A DNA stretch of 17,264 bases, taken from NCBI GenBank assembly GCA_945874095.1, contig CAMCFM010000026.1, positions 1 through 17,264 of the forward strand, in the 5' to 3' direction. This DNA comes from Candidatus Kuenenia stuttgartensis (lineage in GTDB: Bacteria; Planctomycetota; Planctomycetia; Isosphaerales; Isosphaeraceae). A program made the position numbers and the translations under genes. Below the pieces are notes generated by a model. It was not told the origin of the DNA, did no database searches, and saw only the letters and a list, made by a program, of their open reading frames with translations. Below, piece by piece: positions 6,251 through 13,340 of the stretch (the stretch's first letter is position 1; the number at the start of each line of letters is the position of its first letter).

Positions 6251-6781
6251 ATGTCCACGACCAGCACAACACTTGACAGCCCGCGAATGTTGCCTGAATC
6301 TGTCAGGCAAAAAATCGAGGCCTACATTCCCCGATACCCAAGCAAGCAGGCCGTGACCTTGCCGGCTTTGCACATCGTGCACTCGCACTTTCGATGTGTG
6401 CCTTATCAGGCGATGAAAGAGATTGCCGAAATTCTCGAGATCGCACCTGCCGAGGTGGCTGACACGATGAGTTTCTATGGGTTCTTCCCACAGGCACCTC
6501 TCGGCGACGTTCGCGTCTGGGTTTGCCGGTCGATTTCCTGTATGCTTCGTGGTGGCGACGAGTTGCTTGAACATGCCTGCAAAAAGCTTGACATTGAAGC
6601 CGGTCAGACGACTTCTGATGGCAAGCTGACTGTCGAATTTGCAGAATGTCTGGGAATTTGTGATCACGCACCCGCTGCCCTTGCTGATGACGGTCGGGCT
6701 TATGGCCCACTTGATGAAGCAGGCGTTGAGAAAATGCTTGAAGAGCTGAAAAAAGGCCCTGTTCCACCAGAATCCCTTTGA
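6251..6781 (+). CDS. nuoE: NADH-quinone oxidoreductase subunit E (N1a cluster)
   Basis: NuoE is the 24-kDa-type subunit of the NADH-input module and carries the [2Fe-2S] cluster N1a. The thioredoxin-like half shows the ligands Cys92 and Cys97 (VCRSISCMLRGG) and Cys133 and Cys137 (ECLGICDHAPA). The N-terminal half is the usual helical bundle, including DTMSFYGFF. I chose the ATG at 6251 (176 residues), 22 bases after nuoD. The frame is open to an ATG at 6179 inside nuoD, but those extra residues resemble no NuoE sequence. Confidence 0.95.
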   Translation: MSTTSTTLDSPRMLPESVRQKIEAYIPRYPSKQAVTLPALHIVHSHFRCVPYQAMKEIAEILEIAPAEVADTMSFYGFFPQAPLGDVRVWVCRSISCMLRGGDELLEHACKKLDIEAGQTTSDGKLTVEFAECLGICDHAPAALADDGRAYGPLDEAGVEKMLEELKKGPVPPESL

Positions 6782-6874
6782 GTGGTCCGATAGCTGGACC
6801 GATACCCCACACGACCGATCAAGATTGCCTGAGATCAAAAGCCCAGTTTTGACAAATATGGAGTGAGAGACACA

Positions 6875-8260
6875 GTGGCTGCCTTTGAACCCGTACTCAG
6901 CCGAAACTGGAATAACCCGGACATTTTGTCTGTCATGACTTACGAGTCCATGGGTGGCTATGCAGCTTCGCGTAAGGCCCTCACCACGATGTCGCCCGAC
7001 AATGTGGTGGATCTTGTCAAAGCCTCCGAACTTCGTGGACGTGGTGGTGCCGGTTTCCCGACCGGCCTGAAGTGGTCCTTTCTCCCGAAGGATCGCAAAG
7101 AAACGTTCATGTGCATCAATGGCGATGAGAGTGAACCCGCCACGTTCAACAATCGTTACCTGGTCGAAAAAGATCCTCATCAATTCATTGAAGGTATCTT
7201 GATCGGCTGTTTTGCCACAAAAGCCAACACAGCTTACGTTTACCTGCGATTTGAATATATCAAGGCGATTCACATCCTTGAGAAGGCAATCGCTGAGGCA
7301 CGTGCAGCAGGTCACCTGGGTAAGAATATCTACGGCTCAGGTTTCGACCTTGAAATCTGGTGTCACCGTGGGGCGGGTGCTTACATCTGTGGTGAAGAGA
7401 CCGGCTTGATTGAGTCTCTGGAAGGCAAGCGTGGATGGCCGCGTATCAAGCCTCCGTTCCCTGCGATTGAAGGCGCGTTCCGTAAGCCTACAGTTGTGAA
7501 CAACATTGAGACGCTCGCATGCGTACCGCACATTGTAGAGCGTGGAGCCGACTGGTTCAAGTCCATGGGGACACCTAAAAGCTATGGTCCAAAGCTTTAC
7601 ACTATCTCTGGACATGTTAACAAGCAGGTCTGTGTCGAACTGCCCATGGGCGTCACGACGAATCAGTTGCTTGAAGATCATGCCGGTGGTGTCTGGAAGG
7701 GTCGCAAGGCGAAGGCGGCTGTCCCTGGCGGGATCAGTATGGGAATCCTGAAGAAAGAGGAGTTCGACATTCCTCTGGATTTCGAAGAGATCCGTAAGAC
7801 AGGCTGCCTCGGTCTTGGGACCGCTGCCGTGACCATCATGGACGACCAGACCCGAATCATTGACTATCTCTATAACACCACTCGCTTTTTTGCTCACGAA
7901 TCGTGTGGTCAGTGTACACCTTGTCGTGAAGGCACTGGCTGGCTTTATAAAACTGTTAAGCGAATTCGTAGTGGTGGTGGCCGGATCGAAGATCTCGACC
8001 TGATGTCCCACCTGGCCAACAACATGGGCATCACTCCAGGCACAACAATTTGTGGGTTGGCAGACGGTGCAGCCTGGCCGATCAAGAACGCCCTTGCCAA
8101 GTATCGCGATGAGCTTGAAGACTTTATCAAGCATAATCAAAATCCTGCCTACAAGATTACGGCCGGTCAGGATGCGATCTCCAAAGGTCAGTCGCCGTTA
8201 CCGACCAACACGTCCATGTTCGTTCCCGGTATCGGCCTTGCGAAGTCTCTCAGCAACTGA
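6875..8260 (+). CDS. nuoF: NADH-quinone oxidoreductase subunit F (NADH and FMN binding)
   Basis: NuoF oxidises NADH through FMN and passes electrons to cluster N3. Visible motifs in order: the glycine-rich RGRGGAGFPTGLKW, the DESEPATF segment (DESEP or DEGDP followed by GT is usual), GAGAYICGEETGLIESLEGK, and the N3 ligands in SCGQCTPCREG with the fourth Cys in TTICGLADGAAWP. Counted from the GTG at 6875 (461 residues) the ligands are Cys344, 347, 350 and 393. That start has GAGAG just upstream and GGAG at 6860-6863. A GTG at 6863 would add four residues but has no ribosome-binding site. A gap of about 90 bases separates it from nuoE. Confidence 0.96.
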   Translation: MAAFEPVLSRNWNNPDILSVMTYESMGGYAASRKALTTMSPDNVVDLVKASELRGRGGAGFPTGLKWSFLPKDRKETFMCINGDESEPATFNNRYLVEKDPHQFIEGILIGCFATKANTAYVYLRFEYIKAIHILEKAIAEARAAGHLGKNIYGSGFDLEIWCHRGAGAYICGEETGLIESLEGKRGWPRIKPPFPAIEGAFRKPTVVNNIETLACVPHIVERGADWFKSMGTPKSYGPKLYTISGHVNKQVCVELPMGVTTNQLLEDHAGGVWKGRKAKAAVPGGISMGILKKEEFDIPLDFEEIRKTGCLGLGTAAVTIMDDQTRIIDYLYNTTRFFAHESCGQCTPCREGTGWLYKTVKRIRSGGGRIEDLDLMSHLANNMGITPGTTICGLADGAAWPIKNALAKYRDELEDFIKHNQNPAYKITAGQDAISKGQSPLPTNTSMFVPGIGLAKSLSN

Positions 8261-8311
8261 TTCGGACAATCTCGAAACAAGCCTTGTTCTCCTGAAACGA
8301 CGGAATTCCAG

Positions 8312-10036
8312 ATGGCGACCATCATCATCGACGGCCAGAACTACGAGCTGCCTGAAGGGGCTAAGTTCAACGCCATTCAGGCTGCACGACATTTCGGCAT
8401 TGAAATTCCTTACTACTGCTGGCACCCAGCCCTATCGGTTGTGGCCAACTGTCGTATGTGCGAAATCGAGGTCGGTACCCAAGACGCGACCGGCGAAATC
8501 AAGATGCTCCCGCGTCTCACTCCCGGCTGCCAGACACCCGTCCGAGATGGAACTGTGCTCGTCACCGACAGCAGCAAGGTCCTCGAACACCGCAAGAACA
8601 TCATGGAACTGCTCCTGATCAACCACCCTCTGGACTGTCCAGTGTGTGATCAGGCAGGCGAATGTGGTCTTCAAGATTACAGCTATTCGCACGGCCGAGC
8701 TGAGCACAGATTTGTCGAAGAGCGGAACGTCAAGCCAAAGAAAGACGTTTCCGACCTGATCGTCCTCAATACTGACCGCTGCATCATGTGTACCCGATGC
8801 GTTCGCTTCACTCGCGAGATCACTGGTACTGCCGAACTTCAGATCATGCGACGTGGGGATCACGGCGAAATTGCAATCTTCCCCGACCAGCCTTTGGACA
8901 ACCCTTTGGCCGGTAACGTGGTCGACCTTTGCCCGGTTGGTGCTCTTTTAGACAAAGACTTCCTCCATAATCAACGCGTTTGGTTCCTTTCGAAGCACGA
9001 CACCGTCTGTACCGGTTGCTCCACAGGCTGTAACATCAGCTCTGAGGAAAACGCTGGTAAAGTCTGGCGACATAAGCCCCGTCATAATCCTTACGTGAAT
9101 GATTACTGGATTTGTGATGAAGGCCGGTATGGTTACAAGGCAGCCAATGCGCCTGATCTGCTTGCCGGAAATTTTATTCTGGACGCTGGCGATCACCATG
9201 GTGTCGCAACAGATCGATTCTTCAAGCGATTGAACGAAGATCTGACACACCGGATTTTGGACAAACAAGCGGTTCTGGCCATCTTCTCGCCATTCCTGAG
9301 TGTTGAAGAGGCTTACGCAGCCGCCACTTGGGTCAAGCACCTGACCAACCGTTCCACACTGGCAATGGGTCCTGTGCCTGTCGTTGGACAGGATCAGACC
9401 TTTGCACCTGACAAGATGACCGGCCGCTCAGGCGATACCTCATTCCTGATGCCTCGTCCATTTACGATCTCAGCCGAAAAAGTGCCCAACAAGGCCGGTG
9501 TGAGTCTTGTTTTAAATCAGCTTCAAGGTTCAGAGCCTCTGAATTTTGATGATGCTTTGAAGCAAGCCGAATCGACTCCGATTGTGATCGTTTTTGGTGG
9601 TTCACCAAACTCTGACTGGATTACAGTCGATCAGGCCGCCCTGCTGCGTAAAGCGGAACGGGTCATATTGTTCGACAGCACAATCAATGCACTGGCAGAC
9701 ACAGCGGACTATGTCGCAGCAATAGCCTCATTTGCTGAGAAGGCTGGAAGTTACGTCAATCGTGACCATCGCCTTCAGCACTTTGAAGCAGCACTTCCGA
9801 CACGGGAAGGTGTCTGGACACTGCTCGACATTCTTGCGATCCTGAGTGGCAATGGCCGTGCCCCGATTCAATCACGATCAATTCTGGCTGAAGCTGCTGC
9901 CAAGATTCCAGCATTGTCCAAAGCCAAGGACGGCGCGGTACCTGAATTTGGAGTGAATCTGACCGGTAAGGATGCCCCGATTCCCGATGCAGGATTTAAG
10001 GACGACTGGACCCTTGCCAACCTGGCCCAGATCTGA
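8312..10036 (+). CDS. nuoG: NADH-quinone oxidoreductase subunit G (Fe-S chain), short form
   Basis: NuoG carries the electron path from NuoF towards NuoI. Ligands visible in this 574-residue product: N1b [2Fe-2S] Cys36, 47, 50, 73; N5 His105, Cys109, 112, 118; N4 Cys157, 160, 163, 207; and N7 Cys233, 236, 240, 268, with exactly 27 residues between the last two. N7 occurs only in a subset of bacterial complexes. The molybdopterin-enzyme-like C-terminal part (from about 285) is weakly conserved and much shorter than in Escherichia coli (about 908 residues) or Thermus (about 783). Only fragments such as AGSYVNRDHRLQHFE remain recognisable. It cannot bind a molybdenum cofactor in any obvious way. 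GGA lies seven bases before the ATG. Confidence 0.95.
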   Translation: MATIIIDGQNYELPEGAKFNAIQAARHFGIEIPYYCWHPALSVVANCRMCEIEVGTQDATGEIKMLPRLTPGCQTPVRDGTVLVTDSSKVLEHRKNIMELLLINHPLDCPVCDQAGECGLQDYSYSHGRAEHRFVEERNVKPKKDVSDLIVLNTDRCIMCTRCVRFTREITGTAELQIMRRGDHGEIAIFPDQPLDNPLAGNVVDLCPVGALLDKDFLHNQRVWFLSKHDTVCTGCSTGCNISSEENAGKVWRHKPRHNPYVNDYWICDEGRYGYKAANAPDLLAGNFILDAGDHHGVATDRFFKRLNEDLTHRILDKQAVLAIFSPFLSVEEAYAAATWVKHLTNRSTLAMGPVPVVGQDQTFAPDKMTGRSGDTSFLMPRPFTISAEKVPNKAGVSLVLNQLQGSEPLNFDDALKQAESTPIVIVFGGSPNSDWITVDQAALLRKAERVILFDSTINALADTADYVAAIASFAEKAGSYVNRDHRLQHFEAALPTREGVWTLLDILAILSGNGRAPIQSRSILAEAAAKIPALSKAKDGAVPEFGVNLTGKDAPIPDAGFKDDWTLANLAQI

Positions 10037-10149
10037 CATCCTTTGACAGGTCTAATCATTCAGGCCGAAGCCGGCACTCAGAGTCAGCGATCAGTGCGAT
10101 CAAGTCAATCAAAAAGATACCCCAACGGACGCTCGGAAGAACCTGAATC

Positions 10150-11190
10150 ATGCTCTTGGAAATTCTCGGACTCCTGATCAAAATCAGCCTTGTGGTAGGC
10201 ATTACCCAAGGGGCCGTTGCCTACCTGATTCTGGTTGAGCGTAAAATTGCTGCGTTTGCCCAGGATCGTGTTGGTCCTAACAGGGTTGGTCCATTGGGTC
10301 TTCTTCAGCCCATCGTTGACGGCGTCAAGATGTTCCTTAAAGAGGACGTCACCCCAAATTACGTCAACAAGCCGATCTTCATCCTGGCACCGTTTCTGAC
10401 AATCGTCACAGCCATGATCGGCTTTGCTGTGGTTCCGTTTGGTCCAGTCGGCCCTAACGGCCCTGTTCTAATGGACGGCCCGATCCAGTTTCAAATTGCA
10501 CCTGGAATCGACATCGGTATCCTTTATATCTTTGCCGTTGGTAGTCTTGCGGTCTATGGAATCATTCTGGCTGGCTATGCCTCGAATAACAAATACTCGT
10601 TTCTCGGTGGCATTCGTTCAAGCGCCCAGTTGATCAGCTACGAAATTCCGATGGGCATGTCGATTCTTGGCATGGTTCTACTGGTCGGTTCGCTCGACCT
10701 GAATTCCATCATTGAGTGGCAAAGTAAACACGTCTGGGGCATTCTTGTCCAACCGCTCGGTTTCTTCATCTTTCTGATCTGTGCCTTTGCGGAGACGAAT
10801 CGTCTGCCGTTCGACTTGCCTGAGTCTGAGCAAGAACTTGTTGGTGGTTTCCACACGGAATATTCGTCGATGAAATTCGGCATGTTCTTTCTGGGCGAAT
10901 ATCTGCACGTGATCACAGTGAGTTATCTCGTGGTGATCCTCTTCTTCGGTGGCTGGGACATTCCGTTTGTCACCGACTCTGCCCAAACCGGCTGGATCTT
11001 CGCTATGATCAAAGTGGCGGCCATGCTTGGTAAAGTCTTGCTGATGATTGTGTTCGTGATGTGGATCCGCTGGACACTTCCAAGATTCCGCTACGACCGC
11101 CTGATGGAACTGGCCTGGAAGCGGATGATTCCGCTCGCGATTGCCAACATGGTGGTTACGGCCACAGTTCTTCAACTGGTTCGAGGCTGA
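10150..11190 (+). CDS. nuoH: NADH-quinone oxidoreductase subunit H
   Basis: NuoH joins the two arms and lines the quinone tunnel and the first proton route. The 346-residue product shows ERKIAAFAQDRVGPNRVGP with LLQPIVDGVKMFLKED after helix 1, and the quinone-chamber loop FAETNRLPFDLPESEQELVG followed by HTEYSSMKFGMFFLGEY. About eight membrane segments are evident, the normal number. GGAAGA (10135-10140) precedes the ATG. The 113-base gap before it is one of the two longest inside the operon; I see no clear promoter or terminator there. Confidence 0.96.
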   Translation: MLLEILGLLIKISLVVGITQGAVAYLILVERKIAAFAQDRVGPNRVGPLGLLQPIVDGVKMFLKEDVTPNYVNKPIFILAPFLTIVTAMIGFAVVPFGPVGPNGPVLMDGPIQFQIAPGIDIGILYIFAVGSLAVYGIILAGYASNNKYSFLGGIRSSAQLISYEIPMGMSILGMVLLVGSLDLNSIIEWQSKHVWGILVQPLGFFIFLICAFAETNRLPFDLPESEQELVGGFHTEYSSMKFGMFFLGEYLHVITVSYLVVILFFGGWDIPFVTDSAQTGWIFAMIKVAAMLGKVLLMIVFVMWIRWTLPRFRYDRLMELAWKRMIPLAIANMVVTATVLQLVRG

Positions 11191-11252
11191 TTCAGCCCGA
11201 CAGATCGAATCACGAATAAGTCAAGAGATTTTTCACGGAGCTTTCCCCGACG

Positions 11253-11867
11253 ATGCGTAGCGACGACCCGAGCCTGAAGCGTTTGAAACCGCCCAAGCTG
11301 ACACTTTTCGAACAAACCTATCTGCCCCAGATTTTGGGTGGGTTGGTCGTAACGGGACGTCACATTGTCAATGCAGCCGTCGGAACAGGCTCCCTGACGA
11401 TGGAATATCCGGAAGTTCAACACCAACCGTCAGCGAACTATCGCGGCGTTCACCGCCTGAACAAAGATGAACAGGGACGCGTAAAATGCGTGGCCTGCAT
11501 GCTTTGTGCGACAGCTTGCCCTGTCCACTGCATCGACATCGTCGGTGCGACCGCTCCTGAATCGTGGACAGATCGCGAGAAATACTGTCAGAGTTTCGTG
11601 ATCGACGAACTTCGCTGTATTTATTGTGGGATGTGTGAAGAGGCATGTCCTGTGGACGCCATTGAACTGACCAGCTTCTATGACTTGACAGGTCTGAGCC
11701 GGGAAGAAATGATTTTTGACAAGACCAAGCTGCTTTCGGTTTACGACCTCACGAAAAAGGCCGAACCGATGAAGTCTGGGATTGTCGCTCCGGATACAGA
11801 TCGAACCAACGAGCTCTATACCACTCCGACAACAGGCCCGGTGATCGAGCGTCAAAAACTCGTTTGA
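11253..11867 (+). CDS. nuoI: NADH-quinone oxidoreductase subunit I (N6a and N6b clusters)
   Basis: NuoI is the ferredoxin-like subunit linking NuoG to cluster N2 in NuoB. It has two CxxCxxCxxxCP sites: Cys79, 82, 85, 89 (CVACMLCATACP) and Cys122, 125, 128, 132 (CIYCGMCEEACP), as expected for two [4Fe-4S] clusters. An amphipathic N-terminal segment (about 20-40) probably sits on the membrane. The C-terminal tail (about 165-204) is longer and more polar than in minimal homologues. GGAG lies 12 bases before the ATG. Spacing after nuoH is 62 bases. Confidence 0.95.
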   Translation: MRSDDPSLKRLKPPKLTLFEQTYLPQILGGLVVTGRHIVNAAVGTGSLTMEYPEVQHQPSANYRGVHRLNKDEQGRVKCVACMLCATACPVHCIDIVGATAPESWTDREKYCQSFVIDELRCIYCGMCEEACPVDAIELTSFYDLTGLSREEMIFDKTKLLSVYDLTKKAEPMKSGIVAPDTDRTNELYTTPTTGPVIERQKLV

Positions 11868-11934
11868 TCCATCAGGAACAATCGGTCTCGAATCTCTCCT
11901 CGATCGAAAAAAAGACAGAAGGGTACGCCCAGCC

Positions 11935-12795
11935 GTGTTTGAAATTCAGCCGTTGCAACTGATCCAATGCCTGATCGCCTGTCTCTCAGGCGGTGTGGGT
12001 ACTTATCTGATGATGCCTCACAGGCGTCAGTTCGCCAAGCCCGGCCTGGTCTTTGCAATCGGCCTTGGACTGATCCTGTTCGCTGCCGGTCAACTCATGA
12101 TGCTGGGTGGATCCCCTACCCCGATCGTCTCCAAAGTTTTCTTCAACATCTTCGCAATCGCCAGCGTTGTCGCCTCTGCCCTGATGATTACAGCACGCGA
12201 TCCTGTCCATTCGGCACTCTGGTTCGCCGTGGTGGTGCTTTCCACCTCCGGTCTTTTTCTGCTCGCCGGTGCTGGATTTCTCGCTGCTGGAACCGTGATT
12301 GTTTATGCAGGTGCCATTATCGTCACCTTCCTGTTTGTGATCATGCTCGCTCAAAGTGAAGGAAAAGCGGTTTATGACCGACTTGCCCGTCAACCAGCAC
12401 AGGCCACAGTGACCGGCTTTATCCTGATCTGGTGTCTGCTCATCGTGATTTTGAGTAATCCTGGAAACACTTATTTTCAGAGCGGTTCAAATTCTTCTGC
12501 TTCGCTAGCACCACGACTCATACCAGCCAAAGATCTTGTCAACTACAAGAGGCTGACGGCAACCAACCCGACTTACATGGTTATGGGTAAAACCCTCACT
12601 CCGGAAATCACTCTGCCTGATACCATTCAGGCCACTCTACCGGCAGGCATCCCGCAGCCACATGTGGCCGGACTGGGAGCAGCCATGTACACGACTCACC
12701 TGATCTCCTCAGAGCTTGTTGGAGCCATTCTGTTTGTCGCTCTGGCAGGTGCCGTGGTGATCGCTACCCCACGTGTTGGCGGTGAGTCATCCTGA
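11935..12795 (+). CDS. nuoJ: NADH-quinone oxidoreductase subunit J, extended N-terminus
   Basis: NuoJ is a membrane-arm subunit whose third helix takes part in the conformational coupling. The core is clear from about residue 65: ASALMITARDPVHSALWFAV, then the conserved helix VYAGAIIVTFLFVIML (about 123-138), and a last helix near 257-277. The protein is 286 residues, against roughly 165-200 usually. About 60 extra N-terminal residues carry two more hydrophobic segments (about 7-25 and 37-55), and a polar loop at about 176-254 is longer than usual. The GTG start at 11935 has AGAAGGG upstream. Internal ATGs at residues 26 and 27 would lose the first extra helix only. Confidence 0.9.
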   Translation: MFEIQPLQLIQCLIACLSGGVGTYLMMPHRRQFAKPGLVFAIGLGLILFAAGQLMMLGGSPTPIVSKVFFNIFAIASVVASALMITARDPVHSALWFAVVVLSTSGLFLLAGAGFLAAGTVIVYAGAIIVTFLFVIMLAQSEGKAVYDRLARQPAQATVTGFILIWCLLIVILSNPGNTYFQSGSNSSASLAPRLIPAKDLVNYKRLTATNPTYMVMGKTLTPEITLPDTIQATLPAGIPQPHVAGLGAAMYTTHLISSELVGAILFVALAGAVVIATPRVGGESS

Positions 12796-12857
12796 AATCG
12801 TTCCATAGATCTTCCTGAAACAGGACCGAGCGACACAATCCCGGACCACTCAAGCAA

Positions 12858-13322
12858 ATGCCCAACTCCATCTTCACATCCGCAGATCTCACAGCCTACC
12901 TCGCCATCGGCGCAGTCCTCTTTGGACTTGGCACGATTGGCTTTCTGTCGCGCCGTAACCTGATTGTCATGTTCCTCTCCGCTGAACTAATGCTTCAGGG
13001 CGTTGGGCTCACTCTTGTCGGTTTCGGACGCTATCACGGGAACTGGAATGGCCAGATTCTGATGATTATCATCCTGACTGTCGCTGCCTGCGAAGCGGCT
13101 GTTTCACTGGCGCTGGTTGTCCAGCTTTTCAATCGATCCAAATCTCTTGACGTTACCATTTGGCGAGATATTCGTGAGGCTGGTCTACCAGCTCTTGTGG
13201 AACTTGACCAAGACGTTGAGCCATTCCTGGCTGCTCCAGGCTCTGAATCCTATCCGCATCTGAGTCCATCCGGTCGCGAGCCGGAAGTCTCCGTGGTCGC
13301 ATCCGGTCAACGGGCCAATTGA
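12858..13322 (+). CDS. nuoK: NADH-quinone oxidoreductase subunit K, extended C-terminus
   Basis: NuoK is a three-helix proton-channel subunit related to MrpC. Residues 10-92 form the three helices. The two buried glutamates are Glu43 (SAELMLQGVG) and Glu79 (AACEAAVSLAL), 36 apart, as are Glu36 and Glu72 in Escherichia coli. The usual length is about 100 residues. This product has 154, with a hydrophilic tail (about 100-154) rich in Glu, Pro and Ser that should lie outside the membrane. The ribosome-binding site is weak. It starts 62 bases after nuoJ and ends 18 bases before nuoL. Confidence 0.93.
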   Translation: MPNSIFTSADLTAYLAIGAVLFGLGTIGFLSRRNLIVMFLSAELMLQGVGLTLVGFGRYHGNWNGQILMIIILTVAACEAAVSLALVVQLFNRSKSLDVTIWRDIREAGLPALVELDQDVEPFLAAPGSESYPHLSPSGREPEVSVVASGQRAN

Positions 13323-13340
13323 GGACATAAACAGGTCACC

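Noticed and set aside
6784..6800. Hairpin GGTCC/GGACC between nuoE and nuoF
   Set aside because: The stem is only five base pairs with a seven-base loop and no T-tract; it is too weak to call a terminator inside the operon.
6203..7315. Long open frame on the minus strand across nuoE and nuoF
   Set aside because: It lies opposite two well-supported genes, has no recognisable domain, and its openness follows from the codon bias of the real genes.
8052..8618. Plus-strand frame overlapping the end of nuoF and start of nuoG
   Set aside because: It is out of frame with both clearly identified genes and is Ser/Arg-rich in the manner of shifted frames.
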